DNA of 46,811 nucleotides from Catenaria anguillulae PL171 (Eukaryota > Blastocladiomycota > Blastocladiomycetes > Blastocladiales > Catenariaceae): NCBI GenBank assembly GCA_002102555.1, contig MCFL01000190.1:1-46811 (forward strand). The letters run 5' to 3'. The notes under the pieces are model-generated. The model saw only the letters and a list, made by a program, of their open reading frames with translations, made no database searches and was not told the origin of the DNA. Position numbers and translations under genes: made by a program. Below are positions 12,321-21,273 of the stretch, piece after piece. Within the stretch, counting starts at the first letter, position 1. Each line of letters starts with the position of its first letter.

Positions 12321-12933
12321 TCGCTATTTATTGTACATTGTATCGTTGCGATGTAAGCACGGAATGGAAGCCAGAAGCCGAGCCGGCGCAAGTGTTGCTG
12401 CTTGAGAGAGTTGGTTGCCGTCACTGCCAAAGGGATCCCTTTCCGCTGATGTCAGTCATCAACGGGGAGGGATGAATGGATGCTGAGCGTCGCTGGCACC
12501 ACACGCGTCCAACTTCATGTCTCACGAATATTTACACCAGGCTGAGTCAACTTACAGCAGCTCCTGACCTCGGGACTCCTTCTTGCACAGTTCCATATTG
12601 GAGCCGAGGTATCAATAATGGCCGGAGAATCTCGGGACCTGGTGAAAGGTCCGGCCGGGTGGCCAGTTGCCGGCAGGATGTTGATCAACGCATTTGTCAG
12701 CGATTCGCCATCATTCAATCAAATCATGCTCGCTCTTTCACAGATCTTCAATGGAAGTCGCATGTGAAGAACCTTGCACACAAATGGATAAGTAAAGAAC
12801 CTCACCTTAAATACGAGAGAATACCCCGGCCATTCCACTTCCGCACTACTGCCTGTGCCTGGCTACCTGTCCGTCCGTTGTCTGCCCAATCTGCCCATTC
12901 CCTCCAAACACAACATCATCATCAACTGTCATC
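12321..12933. other. Intergenic, promoter region of Old Yellow Enzyme gene
   Basis: 613 bp without a supported gene. It contains a TATA-like CTTAAATAC at about 12806-12814 and a C/T-rich stretch with CAACATCATCATCAACTGTCA just before ATG 12934, a typical fungal leader. One GTCTCAC word is at 12519-12525. Confidence 0.5.
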
Positions 12934-14124
12934 ATGACCTCCTCCACCGCCAACGGCTCCACCGCCGACCAAACCAAGTACTTCATCACGCAAAAGGCGA
13001 CCCCCGGCTCGGGCAAGCCCAAGGTCGGCTCGGAATCCTCCAAGGTCGCGGCGCTCTTCCGCCCGATCAAGGTCCGCGGAATCGAGTTCCCGAACCGCAT
13101 TCAAGTCTCTCCCATGTGCATGTATTCCGCGCAAGACGGGTTTGCGACCGACTTCCACCTCGTCCACATTGGCCAATTCGCTCTGCGCGGCGTTGGCATG
13201 ACAATGATGGAGGCCACCGCCGTCCGCCCCGAAGGCCGCATTTCGCCCAGGGATCTCGGCATCTGGAGCGACGACCACATTGCCCCGCTCCGCCGTATCA
13301 CCGACTTTGTGCATCACCACAAGGGCCTGGTGGCCATTCAACTCGCGCACGCCGGCCGCAAGGCCAGCACTTGGCCCATTTACGAGCCCACTGCGCGTGG
13401 GTTGGTTGGCGAAGAGGACGGCGGATGGCCCAACGCCACCGTAGCCCCCTCGCCCATTGCCTGGGACGCGGAGCATGCGCAGCCGCACGAGCTGACCGAA
13501 GACCAGATCTTTGAACTCGTCGAGGCGTTCAAACAGGCCACGATTCGCTCCGACAAGGCCGGATTCGACGTTGTCGAGATCCACGCAGCGCACGGTTACC
13601 TATTACATCAATTCCTCAGCCCGATGTCCAACAAGCGCACCGACAAATACGGCGGATCGCTCGAGAACCGTGCCCGGTTCTTGACGCTGGTTGTCAAGGC
13701 CGTCCGCAGCGTGTGGCCCGAGCACAAGCCGCTTTTCCTGCGCTTGTCGTGCACCGACTGGGTCGAGGAGTCGTCGTGGGACGTGGACGAGGTCGTGCAA
13801 GTCGTTCAATCGCTTGTGGCGCTTGGCGTGGACGTGGTCGATTGCAGCAGTGGTGGTGGCCACCCGTCGCAAAAGGTGTCCTACTCCCCTGGGTTCCAAG
13901 TCCCGTTTGCCGAGGCCGTGCGCCAACGTGTCACGGGCGCCTTGACGGTTGCCGTTGGTGCCATCACCGAGCCCAAGCAGGCCAACGCCATTGTCGAGGA
14001 CGGAAAGGCCGATTTCGTGATGCTTGCTCGCCAGTTCTTGCGTGACTCGTGGGTCGTTCAGGCGGCGTATGATTTGGGCGTGGATGTTGCATTCATTAAC
14101 CAGTATGAGCGTGGCCGTCTCTAA
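12934..14124 (+). CDS. Old Yellow Enzyme family NADPH:flavin oxidoreductase (YqjM/class III type)
   Basis: Single exon, 396 residues; FMN-dependent ene-reductase of TIM-barrel fold, probably cytosolic, reducing activated C=C bonds. Visible marks: FRPIKVRGIEFPNRI at the barrel start, VSPMCMYSAQDG (the Cys and Tyr of YqjM-type enzymes), HIGQFALRGVGM, EATAVRPEGRISP, IQLAHAGRKAS, FDVVEIHAAHGYLLHQFLSP (paired His region), NKRTDKYGGSLENRARF and GAITEPKQA near the phosphate-binding end. Unlike its neighbours it has no intron, and the frame is intact, so it is either a retro-copy or a later arrival; bacteria-like intronless OYEs are common in fungi. The physiological substrate cannot be told. Confidence 0.93.
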   Translation: MTSSTANGSTADQTKYFITQKATPGSGKPKVGSESSKVAALFRPIKVRGIEFPNRIQVSPMCMYSAQDGFATDFHLVHIGQFALRGVGMTMMEATAVRPEGRISPRDLGIWSDDHIAPLRRITDFVHHHKGLVAIQLAHAGRKASTWPIYEPTARGLVGEEDGGWPNATVAPSPIAWDAEHAQPHELTEDQIFELVEAFKQATIRSDKAGFDVVEIHAAHGYLLHQFLSPMSNKRTDKYGGSLENRARFLTLVVKAVRSVWPEHKPLFLRLSCTDWVEESSWDVDEVVQVVQSLVALGVDVVDCSSGGGHPSQKVSYSPGFQVPFAEAVRQRVTGALTVAVGAITEPKQANAIVEDGKADFVMLARQFLRDSWVVQAAYDLGVDVAFINQYERGRL

Positions 14125-14378
14125 ATTCCTTCCCCTTTCTTCGTGCAAGTGTGTTCCCATCATGCTCGCATATTGTCTTCTAAGTAGGTAGCGATGATGA
14201 TGTATGCATGTACATTTCTCTGAAAGGGATCAATGGCAAGATTACAGTTTGTGAGCATTTTTCCAGAACTCTTGTGTGAAAACAACGACTTGGGATACAA
14301 ACTTGCAAAACAAAAATGAGATCAGATGAGGGGATGGTCGCCATGTATCTTGAATTCTGACTTGGAGTTGAGTAAGTT

Positions 14379-14753
14379 TCACGCGGCGAAGACCAAACCA
14401 GCGCCAGCAACAGCTACCAAAGCAAATGCGCCAGCATTCGCTTGCCCCTTGATGCCTGCGGCCGAACTGGCCGAGGCTCCTTGAATCCTGGCACCCTGAC
14501 TCGGCGTTGGCGCTGGACGCGTTGACGCAGTTCCAGTGGACCGCGGTTGCTCAAACGCGCGGGTCGGGTTTGCATTCGCACTCGTGGTTGCTGGCCGAGT
14601 GGTCGTCGAAGTGGTCGCTGGACGGGAGGTCGTAGACGACGCGGTCGTAGCGGCAGTGCTGGTAGCTACGCGCGTCGTCGTGGCGGAGGTGACAGATTGG
14701 GCTGCGGCGACGGAGGCGAGCGCAAGGAGAGCAGAAACAGTGATGGGTTGCAT
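14379..14753 (-). CDS. Small GPI-anchored-type Thr/Ser-rich surface protein, copy 1
   Basis: Single exon, 124 residues. Signal peptide (residues 1-18, MQPITVSALLALASVAAA), then almost only Thr, Ser, Ala and Pro with SRPATT/TRPATT units. A FEQPRSTGTASTRPAP motif follows, then a small-residue GPI attachment region (SSAAGIKGQANAG) and a hydrophobic tail FALVAVAGAGLVFAA. This is the layout of a heavily O-glycosylated, GPI-linked wall or membrane protein. Two longer relatives lie at 16793 and 18061 on the same strand; they share the tail and the FE motif. No enzyme domain is seen. GPI anchoring is predicted from layout only. Confidence 0.8.
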   Translation of the reverse strand: MQPITVSALLALASVAAAQSVTSATTTRVATSTAATTASSTTSRPATTSTTTRPATTSANANPTRAFEQPRSTGTASTRPAPTPSQGARIQGASASSAAGIKGQANAGAFALVAVAGAGLVFAA

Positions 14754-15309
14754 GACTGAAAGTGAACTGTATCAGATGGGGAGCAGGAAAAAGGGACCAG
14801 GAGATCGGAGCGATGAGGCAGATGAAGAGGCAATGCAGGCAGCGGGTGTGGAGATCTATTACTGCGTGGACGGGACGGGGAAAAAGGCCCCCTTTTGTAT
14901 GAGCGGCCACCTAGAGTTGGACATATCATCTGTGCCGACCGTATGTGATCCTTGGCTCCTCCAGATGGAGCTCCGTCCCTAAGGCATACCATGCCTGGCA
15001 ACCAGGCTGTTCGCATCCAAGTTGACGCGTTTGGAGTCAACCGGCTAGTGGCTGATGTGCAATCGGGCTGATAATGGCTTGCTAATGGCAAAGTGCTTCC
15101 AGACGCCTGCAGGGTATCCAAATGTGAAGTTCTTGATCATCTGCATCAGCAAGTCACCAGGGGTGCGAAAGGCTCCTCCTGCCGCGTCGTCAAAAAGAAT
15201 GCAATAATGCAATACAAATCTAGAATTGGAGGTGTTTATTCAAATATTGGAGTGCATGGAATACTCGTCAAGTAGGCCGTCAACGTGGCCTCATCCGCCG
15301 ACGCCAAGG
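14754..15309. other. Intergenic between GPI-type copy 1 and TspO-like gene
   Basis: 556 bp without a supported gene. It should hold the promoter of the minus-strand gene at 14753 and the 3' end of the minus-strand gene ending at 15310. Confidence 0.45.
15235..15240 (-). terminator. Polyadenylation signal AATAAA (minus)
   Basis: AATAAA on the minus strand, about 70 nt past the stop codon of the TspO-like gene; position and sequence fit a cleavage/polyadenylation signal. Confidence 0.5.
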
Positions 15310-16379
15310 CTAGACGTTGTAGTCACCTCCTTTGCCAGCCACAACGCGGTAAATGCGATGGATCCACATGATCCCAGAGACGCAGCCAAGAATAATGGCC
15401 AAAACCAACGCGGACGTGCCGAGCATGTCGACCGTCCTGTTCTTGGCATAAATCCAGCAGAGCGTCCAGCAACCGACACCCGTGATGATGGCGTCTCCCG
15501 ACCAGAGCGTCACAAAGATTTCGATCACACCGACGAGGACAAGCGCCGCAATTGTCTCGCCAATGTAACGGAGGTCTTGAGTCGTTGCAACGGCAAAGGC
15601 ATTCACAACGGTCGCGCCTGTGCGTAGCAATTCAACAACGTTAGGTACATTCTCAAAGACCTTGCTCTGAGAGCTCGCTTTGCGTTCCAATTAGCCAAGC
15701 GGTGTAGAACGAGAAGCCAACGTGTCCACAGAGGTAGTTTGCCCACGTCGGGTTCGGGTCCTTGGTCTTCAAGCTACCGAGTGTGTGGATTTGAGAGGTC
15801 ATGCAAGTGTGTGTGAATCAACCCCCTGACTTGAAATGAGCTCGGAAGTAAATTGATCGTACCGGTAATATACGACAGCATTTGTTGCCAGCACGCCGCT
15901 GATGAGAAGAATGCTGAGCGCAGGAATGCGGAAGGCAAAAACGCAAATCCAAGCAATATTCAAGGCGGCATTCCCCAGAAAGACCCATCCAACTCCTTGG
16001 TTGTACGCGACGTCTTCGTACGACCTTGGTAAGAGTTGGTAGATGCCCCAGGCAGCGAGGAAAAAGTAGATCACGCCCCAGATGCCTGTTGAAGTGCATG
16101 TTCGGCCGGTCAGGTCAGGAAATGCAGGCTGGGCACGAGCCATGCCAAACACGTACTGAATGCCGTTCCAGCGGGAACGAGCCAGTTGGGAAACGAGTCC
16201 GAAATTTGCTGCGTATTCCGGCCGCTCAGGACCGTTGAGCTGCCGAGCCCGTTGATTACAAAGACGGCGATGAGCGCGACAAAGTTGAGGACGCGAAGCA
16301 TTGGCGCTCCAAAGACTTTGGGAAGTCGCGATTCGACGCTCTTCACGTCAATGGTGTTGAGTGGCGCATACAAGGTCAT
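15310..16379 (-). CDS. TspO/MBR-like multi-pass membrane protein
   Basis: Exons (minus) 16379-16157, 16085-15863, 15773-15661, 15617-15310 join in frame to 288 residues. About eight or nine membrane segments are visible. The first is MLRVLNFVALIAVFVING, followed by SDSFPNWLVPAGTAFSIWG, a pattern I know from tryptophan-rich, TspO-related membrane proteins of bacteria and protists (FP-x-x-x-PAG-x-x-FSIWG). Further segments include VIYFFLAAWGIYQLL, AALNIAWICVFAF, TIAALVLVGVIEIFVTLW and LVLAIILGCVSGIMW. TspO proteins bind tetrapyrroles or sterols, but this longer group has no known function. The third intron is only 43 bp (15618-15660). A TATAAA lies about 95 bp upstream. It sits between two GPI-type genes on the same strand. 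Confidence 0.65.
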
Positions 16380-16470
16380 TTCTATGCAGATAGTGCGTTC
16401 AACTTGTCAAAGGTGCAAAGACGTCGGAAATGGATGACCTGGCCGGGCCGGAGTGTGCCGAAGGTCGAGC

Positions 16471-16476
16471 TTTATA
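16471..16476 (-). promoter_or_regulatory. TATA box candidate of TspO-like gene
   Basis: TATAAA on the minus strand about 95 bp upstream of the start codon at 16379. Confidence 0.4.
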
Positions 16477-16732
16477 CTTGTGCTGCGGCAGGATCACGAC
16501 ACTCCTTCCGGATATCGAAAAACTCCTGTGTGTTGAACGCGTCATCCTTAGGTTCGCTGCAGTGGAAGGGAATGTATCTTCACGCTGTTTCGATTACGCC
16601 CGATCATGGCGTGACACAGATTTCGTTAAGGACATCTCGTGCAAAAGGGTCGCGAAGATCTTGGACAGTGACGAAGCGAAAAGTGGCGGCGTTGTTATAC
16701 ATGTGCGTATGGATATTCACAGTGCATGTGTA

Positions 16733-16738
16733 TTTATT
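16733..16738 (-). terminator. Polyadenylation signal AATAAA (minus)
   Basis: AATAAA on the minus strand about 55 nt past the stop of the GPI-type gene ending at 16793. Confidence 0.5.
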
Positions 16739-16792
16739 CACAAATGGCAATGATGGGGAGCGCAACAGAAGAACGCTTGAGGTACAAACTCA

Positions 16793-17500
16793 CTAAGCCA
16801 ACACAAGCCCAGCACCGACGAGAGCAACCATGGCGAATGCGCCACGGCCAGACGAGCCCGATTGAGCGCCACTGCCAACGGACGCGCCTTCAAGGGAGCT
16901 CTTGGACGAAACATTGGTGGCCGTCGGGGTGGCGTACGCGCCAGTTGCGCTGGCTGAAGCGGAGGCCGTTCCAGACGGCTTCGGTTGTTGTTCGTAGACC
17001 CCTGTGGCGCTGGCCGGCGACCCATTTCCGGAGCCATAGCCAGAGCCAGAGCCAGAGCCGGAACCAGCAGTCGGGTATGCGCCATAGCCAGCACCGCCTT
17101 CCGACTTGGTGGGAACGCCAGACACGGTAGGTGGAACAGGCCCAGATGGACCACCGGGAGCATAGTATTCGTCGTCCTTGCCAGGAGCGGGCGACGGAGC
17201 AGGGGCGATGGTTTGCTTGGCGGCGGCGGCCGAAGAGGAAGGCTTGGTGGGCTCGCCTTGGTATCCAGACTGTTGGGTTGGGGCTTGGTAATCGGTGCCG
17301 CCTTGCTGTTGTTGCTGAGCGTTTGCAGCACCTGCCGCGTCGCCGGCAGCTGGCGCGGCGCCCTCCGGGGGCGGCTCAACAAAGTCTTCAGGCATCACAG
17401 CAGGCGCATTGTCAGTGGCCGAGTCGGGGCGAGGAGCGGCTTGAACGCTGGATGCGACGAGGGCAGCAGTGGCGATGAGAGCGATAGCAGAGAACTTCAT
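16793..17500 (-). CDS. GPI-anchored-type low-complexity surface protein, copy 2
   Basis: Single exon, 235 residues. Signal peptide MKFSAIALIATAALVASSVQA, then Pro/Ala/acidic segments with PPPEGAAP, a Gln run, Gly-Tyr and Gly-Ser repeats (GSGSGSGSGYGSG), a TGVYEQQPKPSGTAS motif and a C-terminal GPI-type end (SGSSGRG followed by AFAMVALVGAGLVLA). Shares the PPPEG box with copy 3 and the [FY]E motif and hydrophobic tail with copies 1 and 3. Likely exported and GPI-linked, with a spacer or adhesive wall role; no catalytic domain. TATAAA lies about 155 bp upstream on the same strand. Confidence 0.8.
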   Translation of the reverse strand: MKFSAIALIATAALVASSVQAAPRPDSATDNAPAVMPEDFVEPPPEGAAPAAGDAAGAANAQQQQQGGTDYQAPTQQSGYQGEPTKPSSSAAAAKQTIAPAPSPAPGKDDEYYAPGGPSGPVPPTVSGVPTKSEGGAGYGAYPTAGSGSGSGSGYGSGNGSPASATGVYEQQPKPSGTASASASATGAYATPTATNVSSKSSLEGASVGSGAQSGSSGRGAFAMVALVGAGLVLA

Positions 17501-18060
17501 GGTGTATGAGAATGTCGCGGGCGAGTCTGGATTGTATGATGGGTTCGAAAAATGTATCGTTGCCGAAGGCCAGCTTTCGGGATGGTTCTGAGGGCAAGGC
17601 TAGTGCTGTTGAGGTCAGACAGATGTGAGAGAGAGAGTGAGGTCGTGGTCGCTCTTTATAGGAACTAACCTGCAACGAGAAACGGAACGCACGGAGCATC
17701 ATGCCTCAGTACTAGTGTGGTGTCGTGGCGGCGCAATGATTGTCCGACAACATCAGGGATAGATATGTGAGCAGCACGAAATGCTTCAGCGGGCTTGTTG
17801 GTTACCTGGAAAGCGCGAGTGGAGCGCGTCATGAGTTCGGCGTGGCTTCACTGGAAAAAAATGATGTCTCACTCATAGTTCTTGATCGCAATTGAGCAGT
17901 GCACATGGTGGTCCTTTCATGAATTCGAAAGTGGCATCGTTTCCTTTGTGAGGAGGAGCAAACATCGGAAAGCTTCATAGCAATTAGATACGTTCGAAAT
18001 ATGTACAGGAACAGAAGCAAGAAACAAATCCAATAGATGTGGCAACCCATTCAAATAGGA
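17501..18060. other. Intergenic between GPI-type copies 2 and 3
   Basis: 560 bp without a supported gene. It holds a minus-strand TATAAA at 17655-17660 and one GTCTCAC word at 17866-17872. Confidence 0.5.
17655..17660 (-). promoter_or_regulatory. TATA box candidate of GPI-type copy 2
   Basis: TATAAA (within CTATAAAG) on the minus strand about 155 bp upstream of the start at 17500. The same octamer context occurs upstream of the Vip1-like gene. Confidence 0.4.
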
Positions 18061-18747
18061 TCATCCCAAGATTGCGAGGCCTGCGCCCATCGCAGCAACC
18101 AGGGCGTAACGGCCATGATCAACCCCGGCAGCTGCACCATTGCCTGCCTTGGACGCTTCAGCCTTCTTCTTGTCCTCCTCCGACTGACCCTCGAGGCTGT
18201 CGCCATTAGCGCGCGGAGCAGCGGTCGAGGTCGGGCGAGCAGTTCCGGTTCCGCCACTTGATGAAGTCGCAGGCCGAGTCGACACCGAGGACGAAGTACG
18301 ACTTTCGAAGACACCGGTTGCCGGACCAGTTGCGGGACGAGATGCCGAGCTGGTAGTTGCTGGACGACTCGCGGTCGAGCTTGCAGTCGTAGCGGGACGC
18401 GATGTCGAACCGCCACTCCCAGAGCTGGTCGTCGAAGGACGAGCACTTGTACCGCTGGTAGCGGTGGTAGCCCGTGACGAGGTAGTGCCAGTCGCAGGGC
18501 GAGATGTGGTACCTCCAGCTTGGTTACCCTCCGAATCGCCTTCGTTCGCGGGCGGCGGGGATTGGCCATCGGCGTAAGGAGAATCGGCATTGCCTTCCGG
18601 AGGAGGGGCAACAACTTCGATCGGAGGTGCATCGGGAGCCGGCTCACCCTCAAAGGCGCGAACGCTGTCGTCTTGTGGTTGAGGGAAAGCATTGGTCGAC
18701 GCCGACAGGCACGCGACAAGGACGGACAGAAGGAGAGCAGAGCGCAT
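18061..18747 (-). CDS. GPI-anchored-type Ser/Thr-rich surface protein, copy 3
   Basis: Single exon, 228 residues. Signal peptide MRSALLLSVLVACLSASTNA, an acidic Pro-rich section with APPPEGNAD, then a Ser/Thr-rich region with many SRPATT/STRPAT units (about residues 80-175). TGVFESRTSS, a charged linker (SEEDKKKAEASKAG) and the tail GRYALVAAMGAGLAILG follow. The unit SRPATT also occurs in copy 1, and the box TG-x-FE plus the tail are common to all three, so the trio looks like one family. Predicted heavily O-glycosylated and GPI-linked. Confidence 0.8.
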   Translation of the reverse strand: MRSALLLSVLVACLSASTNAFPQPQDDSVRAFEGEPAPDAPPIEVVAPPPEGNADSPYADGQSPPPANEGDSEGNQAGGTTSRPATGTTSSRATTATSGTSARPSTTSSGSGGSTSRPATTASSTASRPATTSSASRPATGPATGVFESRTSSSVSTRPATSSSGGTGTARPTSTAAPRANGDSLEGQSEEDKKKAEASKAGNGAAAGVDHGRYALVAAMGAGLAILG

Positions 18748-19623
18748 CGTGATGGGTATGAAGGGAATGGGAATATGAACAGTGGTTTGTTTGAGACCGG
18801 CTCAATTGGCGTTTGGGAATGTGGAATATCGGTCAGAACATCCATCAAAACCACCCAGGGATCCGCTTGCCTTTTGTATCCGGGGGTACCTGCGCCAGCG
18901 ACCATCACGATTGCGACCGAACAGTCTCGCCATGTTGCTCACGGATCCGCTCAAATGTGTCGCAGCAATAGCCACACTGCCCTGAAATAGTATGGCGTCA
19001 ACTGCCTTTTCAGACCCATTGAGCCTCTCCAGACCTCGGCGCAAATGTTCGACAAGAGTGGCGAGTGCGGGTTGGACAGGCCCCGCATGCATTGTCGCGT
19101 TCGCATGGTAATTGCGGGACAAATCAGCCCAGGAGCAGAAGGACCGAGCATGTATCCATCTCGTCCAGTTCGTCGGTCGATAATGGTAACCTGTGGGAAG
19201 TCGAGCTGAACTGGCTTGGCTTGCTCTCCTCCGTGGTCATGACACGTACGTTCTGGAGCATCTCACATGTTGTTCAAAGCTCCGATTACCCCGGACCCAG
19301 GTAGAAAATCAGATGCATTGTTTGCGGGGAACGAGGGTTCATTACACATTGGCTCGGCGATGGCTTGGGGTTGGATGGGGTGAGTGGACATCGGCCGGGC
19401 ACGGTGTGGACGTGTCCTGATCGACGTCGATCTGTTTGCTCAGTTGTCGTGATATAACCGCCACATGCCGAATGCAAATAGTGCAATTCATCTGAGCAGT
19501 CGATGTACGAGAAAAGCACAATGCCAAGACATTTGAAGACCACACGCGACTCAATGCATTATCGACCATAACACCGCAACTACCTGCCTTCCTCCACCCG
19601 TTTTTTTGGCTCTACTTGCCGCC
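18748..19623. other. Divergent intergenic region, GPI-type copy 3 / RabGGTase beta
   Basis: 876 bp between divergently transcribed genes with no supported gene; no clear TATA box seen for either side. Confidence 0.5.
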
Positions 19624-20897
19624 ATGTCAGTTGCCACCACCACCCAACCACCACTTGCCGCCACTCCTGCACTGGTCAAGGAACTCCATGTGAAGTTCAT
19701 CCAATCACTCGACTCGGTAAGCAGCGATTGCTCACATTGATCAAATCAAGTGATTCAACCCTCGTTAACCACGCTGTTGCCAGAAAAAAGACGAGCTCGA
19801 TTATTGGATGACCGAAAACCTCCGGCTCAATGGCATTTACTGGGGTGTAACTGCGCTGTTTCTGCTTGGCTCACCCGATGGACTTGTCCGTGACGATGTA
19901 ATCCGCTTTGTGCTCTCTTGTCACAATAACGACGACGGTGTGCACCTGTCCCTCACCAGGATCATGAACTTGCAAACACTGACCCACGGCTTTGCTGATG
20001 AACAGGTGGATTTGGGGCATTCACCGGCCACGACTCGCACATTCTTTCAACGCTGAGCGCCATTCAGATTCTTGCCACGTACGGTGCTCTCGATCAGTTG
20101 CCGGACCGAGCAAAAACAGTTCAATGTATGCTCTCCAAGTCACAAGGCCATGCTCGGATTCAGCTACTCAATTTCTGACTCGAGAATGCTCGCAGTTATT
20201 GCTTCACTCCAGAAACCCAACGGCTCTTTTACCGGCGACAAATGGGGCGAAACCGACGCTCGCTTCTCATACTGCGCTGCGTCTGCTCTGACGCTCCTCG
20301 GTGCCGTTGACGCCATGAACGTGGACCAAAGCGTAAAGTACATTTTGTCGTGTCAAAACTTTGATGGCGGATTCGGGACGGTTCCCGGTGCAGAATCACA
20401 TGGCGCAATGGCGTTCTGCTGTGTTGGCACCTTGCACATTCTGGATCGGCTGCACTTGATTCCAGACCCGAACGCGCTTGGGTGGTGGCTGAGCGAGCGG
20501 CAGTTGCCCGTGGGTGGGTTGAACGGCCGGCCAGATAAGCTGGAGGATGTGTGCTATTCGTGGTGGGTCTTGTCGGCGCTGGCAATGATTGGGCGGGTCG
20601 AGTGGATTAACCGGGAAAAGCTGGTCGAGTTTATCTTGCAGTGTCAGGTACGTCGGCTCTCTGGTTGCGTCCCGTTTTCGAATACAACTTACAATGCTTG
20701 GTTGGCAGGATTCGGAAACGGGCGGGATTGCTGACCGCCCCGGCGACATGCCCGACGTCTTTCACACGCTCTTTGGTATCGCCGGTCTCTCGCTACTCGG
20801 CTATCCAGGGTTGGAGCCTGTTGATCCAACGTATTGCATGCCCGCCGGCCTCATCAAGTCACTCGGGATCTATCGTGCGCCATTGCCGAGCCCATGA
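19624..20897 (+). CDS. BET2: Rab geranylgeranyltransferase beta subunit
   Basis: Exons 19624-19716, 19784-19937, 20006-20125, 20196-20647, 20709-20897 give 335 residues, the usual length. It is the catalytic beta subunit that, with the alpha subunit and Rab escort protein, attaches geranylgeranyl groups to Rab C-terminal cysteines. The prenyltransferase alpha-alpha toroid repeats are clear: [96 protein letters not shown] and [16 protein letters not shown]. Zinc ligands fall at D240, C242 and H292. All joins preserve the repeats. MRS6, its partner, is 7.3 kb upstream on the same strand; the alpha subunit is not in the window. Confidence 0.95.
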
Positions 20898-21273
20898 GGT
20901 GATGCTTTCATTGCTCGAGCCATCTGTTGATCGAGACTGTAGCATGTATTGAAAGTGTATGTTTGGAACGGAAGGGGACAGATAAGTTAATGGATCTCAT
21001 CGCATCATCACGTACAGAAGAACAGCACAGCACAAACATCTGTTCTCATTCCTTGGCCAAGCTCGACTTGACAAGCGCCATTGGTGGCGCCGAAGGCGAA
21101 GCTTTTGCTGTCGATTTGATGGGAGCGGGAGAGGGAGCTACACACCATGCAAATGGAATCAGTTGCAAGATTTGAGTGAGCACAAGTAGTGTTCGCCGAC
21201 TCAACATACACACAACGGAAAGCAAGTGGGGGACAAGAGCAGCAAGTACAAAACCAACGTGAAGAGTCGCTCG
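20898..21273. other. Convergent intergenic region, BET2 / prominin-like
   Basis: 376 bp between convergent 3' ends; no supported gene. Confidence 0.45.

Larger units (their letters stand above)
16380..16792. other. Intergenic between TspO-like and GPI-type copy 2
   Basis: 413 bp, no supported gene. It carries a minus-strand TATAAA (16471-16476) for the TspO-like gene and a minus-strand AATAAA (16733-16738) for the gene ending at 16793. Confidence 0.5.
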
